Origin: RBG-16-66-20 sp040752005
Lineage (GTDB): Bacteria; Pseudomonadota; Gammaproteobacteria; Burkholderiales; SG8-39
Reading direction: 5' to 3'
Assembly (NCBI GenBank): GCA_040752005.1
Contig: JBFMFX010000011.1
Location: forward strand, 1-64,000
DNA length: 64,000 nucleotides
The notes below the pieces were generated by a model that made no database searches, was not told where the DNA came from, and saw nothing but the letters and a program-made list of their open reading frames with translations. Position numbers and translations under genes: made by a program. This document shows positions 1-8,579 of the stretch, piece by piece. Position 1 is the stretch's first letter. Each line of letters starts with the position of its first letter.

Positions 1-147
1 GAACGGCGCGTGCGGCACGAACTCGGTACGCGGCGGGAACGCGAGCCAGGGCGCGACCGGCGCGCCAGAGGCGGCGAGTCCCGCAAGCGGCAACGCGACG
101 ACGAGCGCGGCGTAAAGAATCAGCGCGGCGAACGCGCGCGTGCGCAT
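1..147 (-). CDS. N-terminal part of an unrecognised membrane or exported protein (runs off the window)
   Basis: An open minus-strand frame starts with ATG at 147 and continues through base 1 without a stop, so only the first 49 residues are visible. It begins MRTRAF and then has one long hydrophobic run of Ala, Leu and Val (about residues 5-26), followed by a Pro/Trp-containing stretch (APWLAFPP). This is a signal peptide or first membrane segment. It lies 46 bases downstream of the redoxin gene on the same strand and may be co-transcribed. The visible part is too short to name a family. Confidence 0.5.
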   Translation of the reverse strand, partial: MRTRAFAALILYAALVVALPLAGLAASGAPVAPWLAFPPRTEFVPHAPF

Positions 148-193
148 GCGCGGGGTTTCGCCCGGCGGCGCCGGGATCAGGTCCCGCCGCGCC

Positions 194-751
194 TCATTTC
201 TTCCACTTGATCGAGCAGCCCATCGAGGGGATCTGCTCCTTCGGCCCCCGGCCGGTGCGCGCGATCTCGACCATCGCTTCGAACAGCTCGCGCCGCGCGT
301 TCGGCACGGGATCCTTGCGCGAGGCATCCAGCCGCCCGTGGTACTGGAGTTCGAGGTTGGCGTTGAAGCCGAAGAACTCCGGCGTACACACCGCGCCGTA
401 GGCCTTCGCCACCTCCTGCGTCTCGTCGAGCACGTAGGGGAAGGGGAAGTTCTTCTCGCGCGCGACGCGCTTCATGTTCTCGAAGGAATCCTCCGGGTAG
501 TCCGACGGGTCGTTCGACATGATCGCGATCGAGCCGATGCCGTGCTGCGCGAGCTCCTTGCAGTCGCGCACGATGCGGTCGATCACCGCCTTCACGTAGG
601 GGCAGTGGTTGCAGATGAACATGACGAGCAGCCCGTTCGGCCCGCGCGCGCTCGCCAGCGTGTGCCGCTTGCCGTCCACGCCCGGCAGATCGAAGTCCGC
701 CGCTTTCCAGCCGAGTTTGCGTTCGGTCGCTTCGGTGAGCACCATGACCAA
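194..751 (-). CDS. Thioredoxin-fold redoxin (AhpC/TSA-like)
   Basis: A 185-residue cytoplasmic protein with no signal peptide. The family signature lies around residues 42-54: a hydrophobic strand leading into FICNHCPYVK, in which the single Cys takes the place of the CxxC motif of a thioredoxin. It is followed by an AhpC/TSA-like core with VCTPEFFGF, where the Thr-Pro matches the conserved cis-proline loop. Proteins of this group are annotated as thioredoxin-family or peroxiredoxin-like; the substrate is not known. The start chosen is the ATG at 751; another Met two residues on (MVMVLTEATERK) is equally possible. The membrane-protein gene follows 46 bases downstream. Confidence 0.8.
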   Translation of the reverse strand: MVMVLTEATERKLGWKAADFDLPGVDGKRHTLASARGPNGLLVMFICNHCPYVKAVIDRIVRDCKELAQHGIGSIAIMSNDPSDYPEDSFENMKRVAREKNFPFPYVLDETQEVAKAYGAVCTPEFFGFNANLELQYHGRLDASRKDPVPNARRELFEAMVEIARTGRGPKEQIPSMGCSIKWKK

Positions 752-794
752 ATGCTAGCACGGGCCGAAAGGCCCATCGGGCCGGAGAGGCAGC

Positions 795-1280
795 ATGGGG
801 CGGCCGAGCTGCTCCGCAAGATGGACTGTCACCCTGCCCGCCAACCTGGCGCCCGAATGCCGGGCGGCGGAGGCCGCGTATGGCTGGGCGTTGCTCATCG
901 CCAGCAAGGCCGATCGCCTCGCGGATCCGGAGAGCGATCTGCAGCTGCGCGCCTTTCCAGAGCTGGAAGCGCTCGACTGTCCGGCGCTCGCGGCCTCGGC
1001 CGAAACCGGATTCGGTCCGGGCACAATCGGGCCGTGGCTTTTTTCAAGTCTCGGGATCGTGCGTATGTACGCGAAGAGGTCCGGCGGGCCCACCGATTGC
1101 AGCCGGCCCTTCACTGTGCGTGCCGTGCAGACGGTCGAGGACGTCGCGCGGCCGGTGCACCGCGACCTCGCGCAGTCGCTGAAGTACGCGCGGATGCAGG
1201 GGAAGTCCGGCTTTGAAGGCCAGCATGTCGGACGCGAGCATCACCTCGCCGACGGCGACATCGTCGAGCTGCACCCATAG
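795..1280 (+). pseudogene. Internally deleted DRG/Obg-like GTPase with TGS domain
   Basis: The 161-residue frame has two recognisable pieces. Residues 14-29 (PANLAPECRAAEAAYG) match the extreme N-terminus of bacterial DRG-like TGS GTPases. It then jumps directly to the G4 region (LLIASKAD, residues 33-40), SAETG, and a C-terminal TGS domain ending in SLKYARMQGKSGFEGQHVG and LADGDIVELH. The whole middle of the G domain (P-loop, switch regions, DxxG) is missing, so it cannot bind GTP normally. No canonical start lies directly before PANL; the codon there is CTG, so the ATG at 795 may not be a true start. I infer an in-frame deletion that left a non-functional relic. Confidence 0.6.
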
Positions 1281-1450
1281 GCCCACCGGCTCGAGAAAAA
1301 CCCCGAAGCCCTCGCAGCTTTTTTCTGCTTATTGCAAAGTTGGCAGTCCTGCTGCGAAAAAATACGCAACCCTCCCGCGCCAAAGCCTGCGATCATGAAA
1401 AAGCGGCCGCAGTACGCGCCGCGCAAGGCCAATCTTGTCTGGAGGAGACT

Positions 1451-1927
1451 ATGATGATGGCACGCAGATTCGTCGTTGCAACCGCAGCGTTCGCGCTCGC
1501 CGGCGCGTTCGCAACCGCGGCGTTCAGTCAGCACCCGGACATGGTCACGGTCACGCCGAAGGACCTGAAGTGGAACGACACGCCGCTCATCAAGGGCGGC
1601 AAGGTCGCGGTGATCGAGGGGCCGCTCGACCAAGCGGGGCCGTTCACCCTGCGGATCCGGTTCCCGGCGAAGGGCATGATCGCGCCGCATTTTCACGGCT
1701 CGATCGAGCACGTCACCGTGGTGTCGGGGACCTTCAACATCGGACACGGCGAGAAGTTCGACAAGGCGAAGACGAAGCCGCTCGGCCCGGCCAGCGTCGC
1801 GATCATGCAGCCGAAGGTCCCGCATTACGCCTGGGTCGACAAGGAAACCGAGATTCAAGTACACGGCGTCGGTCCGTGGACGGTGACGTTCGTCAACCCC
1901 GCGGACGATCCGCGCAAGCAGCAGTGA
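1451..1927 (+). CDS. Exported cupin-domain protein
   Basis: The start is one of three successive ATGs directly after the ribosome binding site GGAGGA (1441-1446); the longer upstream frame is not needed. The 158-residue product has a signal peptide (MMMARRF, a hydrophobic Ala-rich run, cleavage near AAFSQ) and a single cupin barrel. Metal-binding histidines are visible in APHFHGSIEHVTVVSG, and a later His lies in PKVPHYAW. Such periplasmic cupins usually bind a metal; the ligand or reaction here is unknown. It stands alone between two genes that are not obviously related. Confidence 0.75.
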   Translation: MMMARRFVVATAAFALAGAFATAAFSQHPDMVTVTPKDLKWNDTPLIKGGKVAVIEGPLDQAGPFTLRIRFPAKGMIAPHFHGSIEHVTVVSGTFNIGHGEKFDKAKTKPLGPASVAIMQPKVPHYAWVDKETEIQVHGVGPWTVTFVNPADDPRKQQ

Positions 1928-1981
1928 CCGGCGGGCGGCGCGCGCTGCCGCGTAGCGCGGCGGCGCGCCCGCTCCGGCGCG

Positions 1982-2416
1982 CTATTCGGGCAGCGTCTCG
2001 CCCGAACCGCCCATTTCCTTCGGCATGTCCTTCATCTTGGGCAGCCCGTCGCGGATCCGCAGCACCGTTTCCTGGTAGTTGACGTGTAGCGCCGGCCTGA
2101 AGGCGAGGTCCGGCAGCGTCGCGGCGTACACGTCGGTGACGCCCCACGTCGGATGCTCGGTGAAGAGGTGCCCGCCGCAGAGCGTGCACCACTTGCGGTA
2201 GCTCCGATCGGTCTTGTGATAGGTGCCGACGTGCTCGGCGCCTCTGGTCACCCTGACCGCGTCCGGCTTCCAGAGCGTAAAGGCGTTCACTGGCCCGGCG
2301 GACCAGGATCGGCACGAGGCGCAGTGACAGTAGCCCATCGCGACCGGCGCGCCGGTCGCGAGCAACGTCACCGCGCCGCAGAAGCAACTGCCGCGGTATG
2401 AAGCGTTCTTTTCCAT
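1982..2416 (-). CDS. GFA-family (CENP-V/GFA domain) zinc protein
   Basis: A 144-residue protein with the zinc-binding pattern of the glutathione-dependent formaldehyde-activating (GFA) fold: GSCFCGAV near the N-terminus, CHCASCR around residue 31, and CTLCGGHLF near residue 77. These cysteines bind two zinc ions in the family. Most members are not true formaldehyde-activating enzymes and have no assigned substrate. It lies just upstream (in reading direction, downstream) of the adenylate cyclase gene, which starts at 4159 and ends at 2432, so the two minus-strand genes are 15 bases apart. Confidence 0.85.
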   Translation of the reverse strand: MEKNASYRGSCFCGAVTLLATGAPVAMGYCHCASCRSWSAGPVNAFTLWKPDAVRVTRGAEHVGTYHKTDRSYRKWCTLCGGHLFTEHPTWGVTDVYAATLPDLAFRPALHVNYQETVLRIRDGLPKMKDMPKEMGGSGETLPE

Positions 2417-2431
2417 GATCCCTCCTGTGCG

Positions 2432-4159
2432 CTATGCGGGCAGGCCCGCCTTTAGGACCGCCTCGCGGTGGTGCGCAAGATCGCTCTCGCGCTTGTAGTG
2501 AAGCGTCGGGATCAGATCCTTTTCGACACGGAAGCCGGGCATGCGCCTGAGCACTTCCTGCGCATGCATGGCGGCCGCGTCGGCCTGCCCGAGCTGCGCG
2601 TAGCACGCCGCGAATGCGGCATGGTAGAAGTGATCAGGCGTCGGAACGTGCTGCAGCGCCTCGATCGCCTCGCGGTAGCGGCGCGCGACGAAGTGGGCGC
2701 GCGCGAGGTGGCCCCAGAAGCGCGGCGGGTGAAACGGGTTGAGGCGCATCGCCTTGCGGATCCATTCGATGCCCTCCTCGGCCTCGCCGAGCCAGGTGAG
2801 CAGCTCGCCCTGCTGCACCACAATCAGGTCGTCGTTCGGGTTCAGTGCGAGCGCGCGCTGCTGGTGATAGGCGGCGCGCTCGAAATCGTTCTGCCGCAGC
2901 CGCAGCGCGGCGAGGATGCGGTGCACGTCGCTGTCGTTGTCGTCGAGCGCCGCCGCGGTGGTGATCTCCGCCTCGATGACGCGCATGCCGGCTTCGCCGT
3001 CGCACCAGCCGTAGGTGAGCTGCTGGCCGACGATGCAGGCCTTCCAGGCATGCGCGTGCGCGTAGCGTGGATCGAGCCGGATGGCGCGCTCGATCAGCTC
3101 CATCGCCTTTGCGTTGTCCTCGCGCGTGGCGCGGTGGTGCAGCGTCTTCGCCGCGATCACGCACTCGTAGGCCGCCATGTTGTCGGTGGGCTTGCGCGCG
3201 GCGCGCTCGCGCGTCGCCGCCTCGACCCGGCCGGGAAGGGTCGCGACGATCGCGCTCGTCACCTCGTCCTGAATGGCGAAGATGTCGGCGAGGCCGCGGT
3301 CGTAGCGCTCGGCCCAGATGTGCCGGTCGGTCTCGGCGTCAATGAGCTGGACGGTGACCCGCACCCGGTTGCCGGCCTTGCGCACGCTGCCCTCGACGAC
3401 GTACTGCACGCCGAGGTCCTTCGCCACCTTCTGCACCTCGAGCGGCTTGCCCTTGAACTTGAACGAGGTGTTGCGCGAGATGACCAGCAGGCCGTGAAAG
3501 CGCGAAAGCTCGGTGATGATGTCCTCGGTCAGACCGTCGGCGAAGAACTCCTGCTCCGGATCGCCGCTCATGTTGGCGAACGGATGCACGAACAGCGTCG
3601 GCTTCGCCGCGCGCGCCGCCGCGCCCGCGGCTTCGCGCGCCTCGTCCGCCTCCACGCGCACGCGGAACACTCGCACCGGCGCGGCGATGTTCTTCAGGCT
3701 CACCTCGCCGAGGTCCTCGAACCCGAGCGGCAGCTTGCGATGCACCTCCTCGCGCACCTTGCCGGAGACGCAGATCCCGCCCGGTTCGGCGAGCGACTCC
3801 AGCCGCGCCGCGATGTTCACGCCGTCGCCGTAGATGCGCCCGTCCTCCTCGATCACGTCGCCGAGATTGACGCCGATGCGGAAGGCCATGCGCCGGTTCT
3901 CCGGCACCTCGGCGTTGCACAGCGCGAGCTGGCGCTGCATCTCGGTCGCGGCGCGCACCGCGTCCACCGCGCTCGCGAACTCGGCGAGCACATTGTCCCC
4001 CGGCATGTCCACCACCCGCCCGCGGTGGGCGGTGATGACGCTGTTGACGAGGCTGCGGCAGGAGGTGAGGGCGACGACCGTTCCCGCCTCGTCCTCGCCC
4101 ATCATGCGACTAAAGCCGGCGACGTCGGCGCTCAGAATGGCTGCCAGCTTGCGCTGCAC
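2432..4159 (-). CDS. Class III adenylate/guanylate cyclase with TolB-like and TPR-like regions
   Basis: A 575-residue protein. Residues 1-170 form a class III nucleotide cyclase domain: the metal-binding aspartates lie in SADVAGFSRMM (Asp12) and MPGDNVLAEF (Asp55), and NIAARLESLAEPGG carries the transition-state Asn and Arg. Residues about 195-330 match the TolB-like amino-terminal region common in these proteins (HPFANMSGDPEQEFFADGLTEDI). The C-terminal 200 residues form helical repeats of TPR type (AYHQQRALALNPNDD, KAMRLNPFHPP). It probably makes cAMP or cGMP in response to an unidentified signal. No membrane segment is evident. The cyclase/TolB/TPR architecture is common in Rhizobiales and Burkholderiales. 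Confidence 0.88.
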   Translation of the reverse strand: MQRKLAAILSADVAGFSRMMGEDEAGTVVALTSCRSLVNSVITAHRGRVVDMPGDNVLAEFASAVDAVRAATEMQRQLALCNAEVPENRRMAFRIGVNLGDVIEEDGRIYGDGVNIAARLESLAEPGGICVSGKVREEVHRKLPLGFEDLGEVSLKNIAAPVRVFRVRVEADEAREAAGAAARAAKPTLFVHPFANMSGDPEQEFFADGLTEDIITELSRFHGLLVISRNTSFKFKGKPLEVQKVAKDLGVQYVVEGSVRKAGNRVRVTVQLIDAETDRHIWAERYDRGLADIFAIQDEVTSAIVATLPGRVEAATRERAARKPTDNMAAYECVIAAKTLHHRATREDNAKAMELIERAIRLDPRYAHAHAWKACIVGQQLTYGWCDGEAGMRVIEAEITTAAALDDNDSDVHRILAALRLRQNDFERAAYHQQRALALNPNDDLIVVQQGELLTWLGEAEEGIEWIRKAMRLNPFHPPRFWGHLARAHFVARRYREAIEALQHVPTPDHFYHAAFAACYAQLGQADAAAMHAQEVLRRMPGFRVEKDLIPTLHYKRESDLAHHREAVLKAGLPA

Positions 4160-4199
4160 AAGCCTCCTTCGGTGCTTGCCCGAACCCGGGCGGGATAGC

Positions 4200-5600
4200 T
4201 TACTCCAGCCGCGACACGTCGGGCATGGACACCGGTTGCGCCGACTCGAAGGCGCGCGCGGCGCGCAGCACCAGGGCGTCGGCGTGGCGGGGCCCGACGA
4301 TCTGCAGACCGACCGGTAGCCCCGCCTTCGTCAGCCCGCAGGGCACGCTCGCCGCCGGCTGCTGCGTGAGGTTGAACGGATAGGTGAACGGCGTCCAGTC
4401 GGTCCAGCGCCGCTCGCGCATCACGTTGGAAACCTCGCGCCCGGCCTTGAAGGCGGGAAGCGGCAGCGCCGGCGTCACCAGCAGGTCGTAGCGCTGGTGG
4501 AACCGGTTCATGGCTTCGCCGAGCGCGCCGCGGCTCTTCACCGCGTCGAGATAGTCCGCCGTCCTCACTTTCTCCCCTTCACGCGCCACCTCCAGCAGCC
4601 CCTTGTCCATCAGGCGGCGCCTGGCCGGCGGAACCGCGCGCACGATGCTCGCCGCACCCGGGAACCAGTGCTTGGCGAAAATCTCCAGCGGGCTCTCGAA
4701 ACCCGGATCGGCGGCTTCCACATGCGCGCCGAGGTCGGAGAACACGCGCACCGCTCGTTTCGTGATGCGCGCGACTTCCGGGTCCACCTTGGCGTAGCCG
4801 AGGTCGGGCGACCACGCGATGCGAAGGCCGCGTACGCCGTCTTCGAGGCCGATGCGGTAGTCGCGCGCATCCCAGGGCAGGGCATGCCAGTCGCGCGCGT
4901 CCGGCAGGGTGATCACGTTCATCATCAGCGCGGCGTCCAGGACGCTGCGCGTCATCGGGCCCACGTGCGCGACCGTGCCCATCGGCGAGAGCGGCCAGGC
5001 CGGGACGCGCCCGAACGAGGGCTTGAGTCCGAAGACTCCGGTGAAGGCGCACGGGATACGGATCGAGCCGCCACCGTCGGTGCCGATCGCGAGCGGACCC
5101 ATGCCGGCGGCGAGCGCGGCGGCCGCGCCGCCGGAGGAACCCCCCGGAGTCATGCGCGGGTCCCAGGGATTGCGTGTGATGCCGGTGAGCGGGCTGTCGG
5201 TGACGCCCTTCCAGCCGAATTCCGGCGTGGTGGTCTTGCCAACGAGAATCGCGCCGTGCTCGCGCAGCCGCGCGACGCACGGCGCGTCGTCCTTCCACGG
5301 ACCCTTCAGATCAATCGTCTTCGAGCCGCGCAGCGTCGGCCAGCCGCACGTGAGCACGAGATCCTTGATCGAGACCGGCACGCCGTCGAGCAGTCCCTGC
5401 GGCGCGCCCTTCATCCAGCGGCGCTCCGACTCGCGCGCCGCCTCCAGCGCCTGGTCGGCGGCCACGAGGCATAACGCGTTCAGCACCGGGTTGAGTTTTT
5501 CGATGCGCGCGAGCACGGCGCGCGTCGCTTCCACCGGAGAGAGCTTTCTCGCGCGGTAGAGACGCAGCAGTTCGACGGCGGTAAGGGTGCACGGATCCAT
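4200..5600 (-). CDS. Amidase-signature hydrolase
   Basis: A 466-residue amidase-signature protein of usual length. The Ser-cisSer-Lys triad is intact: Lys79 in PVSIKD, cis-Ser155 in the GGSSGG motif, and the nucleophile Ser179 in DGGGSIR. It hydrolyses a carboxamide to acid and ammonia; the substrate cannot be told from sequence because the family ranges from simple amides to GatA. No GatB or GatC is nearby, so a tRNA-dependent amidotransferase role is unlikely. It lies beside, but on the opposite strand from, a nitrile-hydratase operon. A nitrile-amide-acid route is therefore attractive but not proven. The VOC gene lies 3 bases upstream on the same strand. Confidence 0.88.
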   Translation of the reverse strand: MDPCTLTAVELLRLYRARKLSPVEATRAVLARIEKLNPVLNALCLVAADQALEAARESERRWMKGAPQGLLDGVPVSIKDLVLTCGWPTLRGSKTIDLKGPWKDDAPCVARLREHGAILVGKTTTPEFGWKGVTDSPLTGITRNPWDPRMTPGGSSGGAAAALAAGMGPLAIGTDGGGSIRIPCAFTGVFGLKPSFGRVPAWPLSPMGTVAHVGPMTRSVLDAALMMNVITLPDARDWHALPWDARDYRIGLEDGVRGLRIAWSPDLGYAKVDPEVARITKRAVRVFSDLGAHVEAADPGFESPLEIFAKHWFPGAASIVRAVPPARRRLMDKGLLEVAREGEKVRTADYLDAVKSRGALGEAMNRFHQRYDLLVTPALPLPAFKAGREVSNVMRERRWTDWTPFTYPFNLTQQPAASVPCGLTKAGLPVGLQIVGPRHADALVLRAARAFESAQPVSMPDVSRLE

Positions 5601-5603
5601 GTG

Positions 5604-6476
5604 TCAGCCTTCCATGGCAAGAGATTCGCGGGTTCCGATCACCCAGGCGCCGCCGAGCGCGGCCGGAAGGGTGACGGCGTAGAGGTCGTGGCGCAGCGGG
5701 CGCACCGCGCAGCCGGCGTCTCGCGCGCGCCGGACGAGTGCCTCCGGGTCGCGGCATTCGAGCGCGTAGCCGGCGAGCGCCGGCGCGGGCGGCACCGCGT
5801 CGCCGAGCAGCGCCTGCCATTGGGCGCGCGTGCCGACGAGCACGTGGCCGCGGTCGGCGGGCAGGTGAACGAAGCGCCGGGCCGGGCGCGGCAGCAGCGC
5901 AGCGAATTCGGCCCAGCGTGCGGCGGTCGCGAGCGCGTCGTCGGCGACCACGAACACGCAGGCAAGCGCGCAGGCGTTGTTTTCGTGCCCCAGCCAGCGC
6001 GTGTGCCAGATCACCTCGGGCGTCAGATGCTCGACGAACTGCACGCGCCCTTCGGGCATCGCCTCGGGCGCCGGTCGCACCACCCTGAAGCGCGCGCGGC
6101 CGGTTTCGGTCTCGCGTTCGAGCGCGACGAGCGGCTGCGGCGCGAAGCCGTGCGCGGCAAGGCGCGCATGCTCTTCCTCGGCGGCCGGCGTGCCGAAGCA
6201 GGCGAGATGCACACCGGGGTAGCGCCGCATCGCCGCGCGCAGGCGCGCCGCGGCCGGCGTGTCCGCGGTGGGAGCGAGAAACTCGAGATAGCCATGTGCG
6301 AGCATCACGCAGACGTTGGAAGTGCCGGCGGGGCCATCCTGCGTGCGCTGCGCCGATTCGGGGGTGACGACGAAGCCCAGCGTTCGAAGAGCGCGTGCCG
6401 CGGCACCGAGGTCGGGCACGAAGTGCGAAACATGATCGAGGACCAGCTCGCCCGGCCGGGGAATGTGCGCGCTCAC
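5604..6476 (-). CDS. VOC-superfamily protein (glyoxalase-like domain)
   Basis: A 290-residue protein whose N-terminus (LVLDHVSHFVPDLGAAARALRTLGF) is the typical first beta-alpha unit of the vicinal-oxygen-chelate fold. A second unit (GRVQFVEHLTPEV) follows near residue 143. The length and spacing fit the two-module glyoxalase-like group (Glyoxalase_3 type) rather than true glyoxalase I. Metal ligands and substrate are uncertain. It is transcribed divergently from the TPP-enzyme gene, whose start lies only about 20 bases away, and runs into the amidase gene with a 3-base gap, so the two form a likely operon. Confidence 0.75.
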   Translation of the reverse strand: MSAHIPRPGELVLDHVSHFVPDLGAAARALRTLGFVVTPESAQRTQDGPAGTSNVCVMLAHGYLEFLAPTADTPAAARLRAAMRRYPGVHLACFGTPAAEEEHARLAAHGFAPQPLVALERETETGRARFRVVRPAPEAMPEGRVQFVEHLTPEVIWHTRWLGHENNACALACVFVVADDALATAARWAEFAALLPRPARRFVHLPADRGHVLVGTRAQWQALLGDAVPPAPALAGYALECRDPEALVRRARDAGCAVRPLRHDLYAVTLPAALGGAWVIGTRESLAMEG

Positions 6477-6480
6477 GCCC

Positions 6481-6495
6481 TATAATCATAACGAC
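6481..6495 (+). promoter_or_regulatory. Consensus -10 element directly before the TPP-enzyme start
   Basis: TATAAT occupies 6481-6486, with the preferred start ATG at 6496. Transcription would begin about 7 bases after the -10 box, leaving a leader of only a few bases. No good -35 hexamer is visible 17 bases upstream (GGGGAA). The site sits in the roughly 20-base gap between divergent genes, so any regulator here would affect both. Confidence 0.4.
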
Positions 6496-8199
6496 ATGAA
6501 CCGGCCGGTCGAACCGCAGGCGACGACGATCACCGGGGCGGAGGCCGCGGTCGAGATGCTGAAGGCGCACGGGGTCGAAGTGATCTTCGGCCTGTGCGGC
6601 GACACGAGCCTTCCCTTCTACGACGCGCTCGCGCGCCTGCCGCACGGCATGCGCCATGTGCTCACGCGCGACGAGCGGCACGCCGCGTACATGGCCGACG
6701 GCTATGCGCGGGTCTCCGGCAAGGTCGGCGTCTGCGAAGGCCCGTCGGGGGGTGGCGCGACCTACATCCTGCCGGGTCTTGTCGAGGCAAACGAGTCCTC
6801 GGTGCCGGTGCTCGCGATCAACACCGACATCGCGGTCGGTGCGCGCGGGCGCTTTACGCTCACCGAGCTCGATCAGGGCGCGCTGATGCGCCCGGTGACG
6901 AAATGGAACACCGTGGTGGAGCGCTCGCAGGATGTCCCGCGCGCCTTCCGCGCCGCGTTCAACGAGATGACGAGCGGTCGGCCGGGCGCGGCGCACATCG
7001 CGCTGCCGTTCGACGTGCAGAACGGCCCGGTGGATCGCGCCGAGGTGTGGGCCGACCCCTCGCTTGCGCGCGCACCGGCGCGGCGCGTGGCGCCGGAGGC
7101 GGCGCAGGTGGAGGCGGCGGCGAAGCTGCTGCGCGCCGCCGAGTATCCGGTGTTCATCTGCGGTGGCGGCGTCGTCGCTGCGGGCGCCGAGGCCGAGCTT
7201 GCGGAACTCGCCGAGCGGCTCTCGGCGCCGGTGGCGACGACGGTGAGCGGGCAGGGCGCGATCGCGGACGAACATCCGCTCGCGGTCGGCGTGGTCGGAT
7301 CGAACGGTGGCACGCCGGAGACGCGCTCGATCGTGGATCGGGCCGATCTCGTGTTCTTCATCGGCTGCCGCGCGGGGTCGGTGACCACCGAGCGCTGGCG
7401 CCATCCGGCGCCGGGCAGGACGAAGATCGTGCATCTGGATGTGGACCCGCGCGTCATCGGCGTCAACTACCGTACCGATGCGGCCCTGGTGGCCGATGCC
7501 AAGCTCGGGCTCGCGGCCCTCAACGCCGCGCTGGAAGGCCTCAGGCGGCCGCTTGCGGCGGCGGAAGTGCAAAGGGCGCGCGAGGCGAAGTTCACCAAGT
7601 TCGAGCAGCTCGCGCGCTCCGAGGATGCACCGATCCGGCCCGAGCGCGTGGTCGCCGAGATGGCAAAGGCGCTCGATCACGATGCGCTGCTCGTCGTCGA
7701 TCCGGGCACGCCGTGCCCGTATTTCTCGGCCTACTATCCGGTGCGCGGCACCGGAAGGCGCATCATTTCCAATCGCGCGCACGGCGCGCTCGGCTATGCG
7801 CTTTCCGCGGCGATCGGCGCGCACTTTGCGCGGCCCGAGGCAAAGACGGTGGCGGTGATGGGCGACGGGAGTTTCGGCATGTGCGCAGGGGAGCTCGAAA
7901 CCGCCGTGCGCCTGAAGCTGCCGGTGACCTTCGTGGTGATCGCGAACGCGATGTACGGCTGGATCAAGGCGGGGCAGAAGTCGGGATTCGGCGCACGCTA
8001 TTTCTCGGTGGATTTCGGCTTGAACGACCACGCGCGCATCGCCGAAGCCTTCGGCGTGCGAAGCTGGCGCGTCGCGGACCCGGCGAAACTGGGCGATGCC
8101 CTCAGGGCCGCGTTCTCGCACGGCGGGCCGTCGCTGGTGGACGTGGTGTGCCAGCCGCTGCACGAGGCGCGCGCGCCGGTGTCGGAGTGGGTGGCGTGA
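6496..8199 (+). CDS. Thiamine-pyrophosphate-dependent enzyme, acetolactate-synthase-like
   Basis: A 567-residue protein with the three-domain layout of the acetolactate synthase/benzoylformate decarboxylase family. The N-terminal PYR domain (GAEAAVEMLKAHGVEVIFGLCGD) places the helper glutamate near LTRDERHAAYMADGYAR. A central nucleotide-binding-like domain follows. The C-terminal PP domain carries the TPP/Mg motif GDGSFGMCAGELETAVR leading to the Asn in ANAMYGW. The reaction cannot be fixed: paralogues include carboligases and 2-oxoacid decarboxylases. An alternative ATG at 6463 would add 11 residues (MCALTPYNHND); I prefer 6496 because family similarity begins there. It overlaps the next gene by 4 bases and so heads the nitrile-hydratase string. 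Confidence 0.82.
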   Translation: MNRPVEPQATTITGAEAAVEMLKAHGVEVIFGLCGDTSLPFYDALARLPHGMRHVLTRDERHAAYMADGYARVSGKVGVCEGPSGGGATYILPGLVEANESSVPVLAINTDIAVGARGRFTLTELDQGALMRPVTKWNTVVERSQDVPRAFRAAFNEMTSGRPGAAHIALPFDVQNGPVDRAEVWADPSLARAPARRVAPEAAQVEAAAKLLRAAEYPVFICGGGVVAAGAEAELAELAERLSAPVATTVSGQGAIADEHPLAVGVVGSNGGTPETRSIVDRADLVFFIGCRAGSVTTERWRHPAPGRTKIVHLDVDPRVIGVNYRTDAALVADAKLGLAALNAALEGLRRPLAAAEVQRAREAKFTKFEQLARSEDAPIRPERVVAEMAKALDHDALLVVDPGTPCPYFSAYYPVRGTGRRIISNRAHGALGYALSAAIGAHFARPEAKTVAVMGDGSFGMCAGELETAVRLKLPVTFVVIANAMYGWIKAGQKSGFGARYFSVDFGLNDHARIAEAFGVRSWRVADPAKLGDALRAAFSHGGPSLVDVVCQPLHEARAPVSEWVA

Positions 8200-8540
8200 G
8201 CGAACGGGCACCGTCGGCCGCCGATCTCCTGCGCCGGGGCCATCACGACATGGGCGGGCTGGCGGCGGGGCGCGTCGAGCGAAGCGAGCACGACTACGCC
8301 GAATGGGAACGGCGGGTGGACGCGCTGATGGTGCTGCTTTCCGGCATCCGCGGCGGCCGGCGGCTGATGACGGTGGATGAGCTCAGGAAAAACATCGAGG
8401 CGCTGCCGCCGGAAGCGTACGACCGGATGAGCTACTACGAGCGCTGGATCGTCTCCATCACGCAGACGATGATCCAGCGCGGCGTCATCACCACCGAAGA
8501 GCTGGGCCGCAAGATGGAGGAGATTGCCCGTCGTGGGTAG
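8196..8540 (+). CDS. Nitrile hydratase/thiocyanate hydrolase beta-chain, N-terminal half as a separate gene
   Basis: The GTG start at 8196 overlaps the TPP-gene stop (GTGA). The 114-residue product has HDMGGL near the N-terminus, then EWERRVDAL and the conserved helix PPEAYDRMSYYERWI followed by a GVITTEEL segment. These match the N-terminal half of nitrile hydratase beta chains, which bury the active site of the alpha chain. A normal beta chain is about 220 residues and continues into an SH3-like domain. Here the gene stops and that domain is encoded by the next frame. Thiocyanate hydrolase and toyocamycin nitrile hydratase are known three-subunit enzymes of this split kind, so the break may be native. 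Confidence 0.82.
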   Translation: MSERAPSAADLLRRGHHDMGGLAAGRVERSEHDYAEWERRVDALMVLLSGIRGGRRLMTVDELRKNIEALPPEAYDRMSYYERWIVSITQTMIQRGVITTEELGRKMEEIARRG

Positions 8541-8565
8541 CTCGCAACGCCAGGCCCGAAACCAA

Positions 8566-8579
8566 GGTCAGACCCCGAT
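8566..8579 (+). repeat. GGTCAGACCCCGAT repeat motif between the two beta-chain genes
   Basis: The motif GGTCAGACCCCGAT occupies 8566-8579. The same core, in palindromic form, lies at 56328-56355 at the end of the flavodoxin gene (GGTCTGACCCCGAT). Such GGGTCAGACCC-type words recur in many betaproteobacterial genomes. Here the motif sits in the linker between the two half genes and spells QGQTP in the frame of the downstream one. Confidence 0.45.

Noticed and set aside
763..776. GGGCC-GAAA-GGCCC hairpin upstream of the redoxin gene
   Set aside because: A stable GNRA-loop hairpin but with no U-tract and no clear gene end to serve; likely chance in GC-rich DNA.
2468..4198. Long plus-strand open frame opposite the adenylate cyclase
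   Set aside because: It is the mirror of a high-GC gene (Arg/Val/His-rich product without domains); the minus strand has clear cyclase motifs.
5311..8211. 966-codon minus-strand frame across the VOC and TPP-enzyme genes
   Set aside because: Composition is Arg/His-rich and unrelated to any family, and it overlaps four well supported genes.
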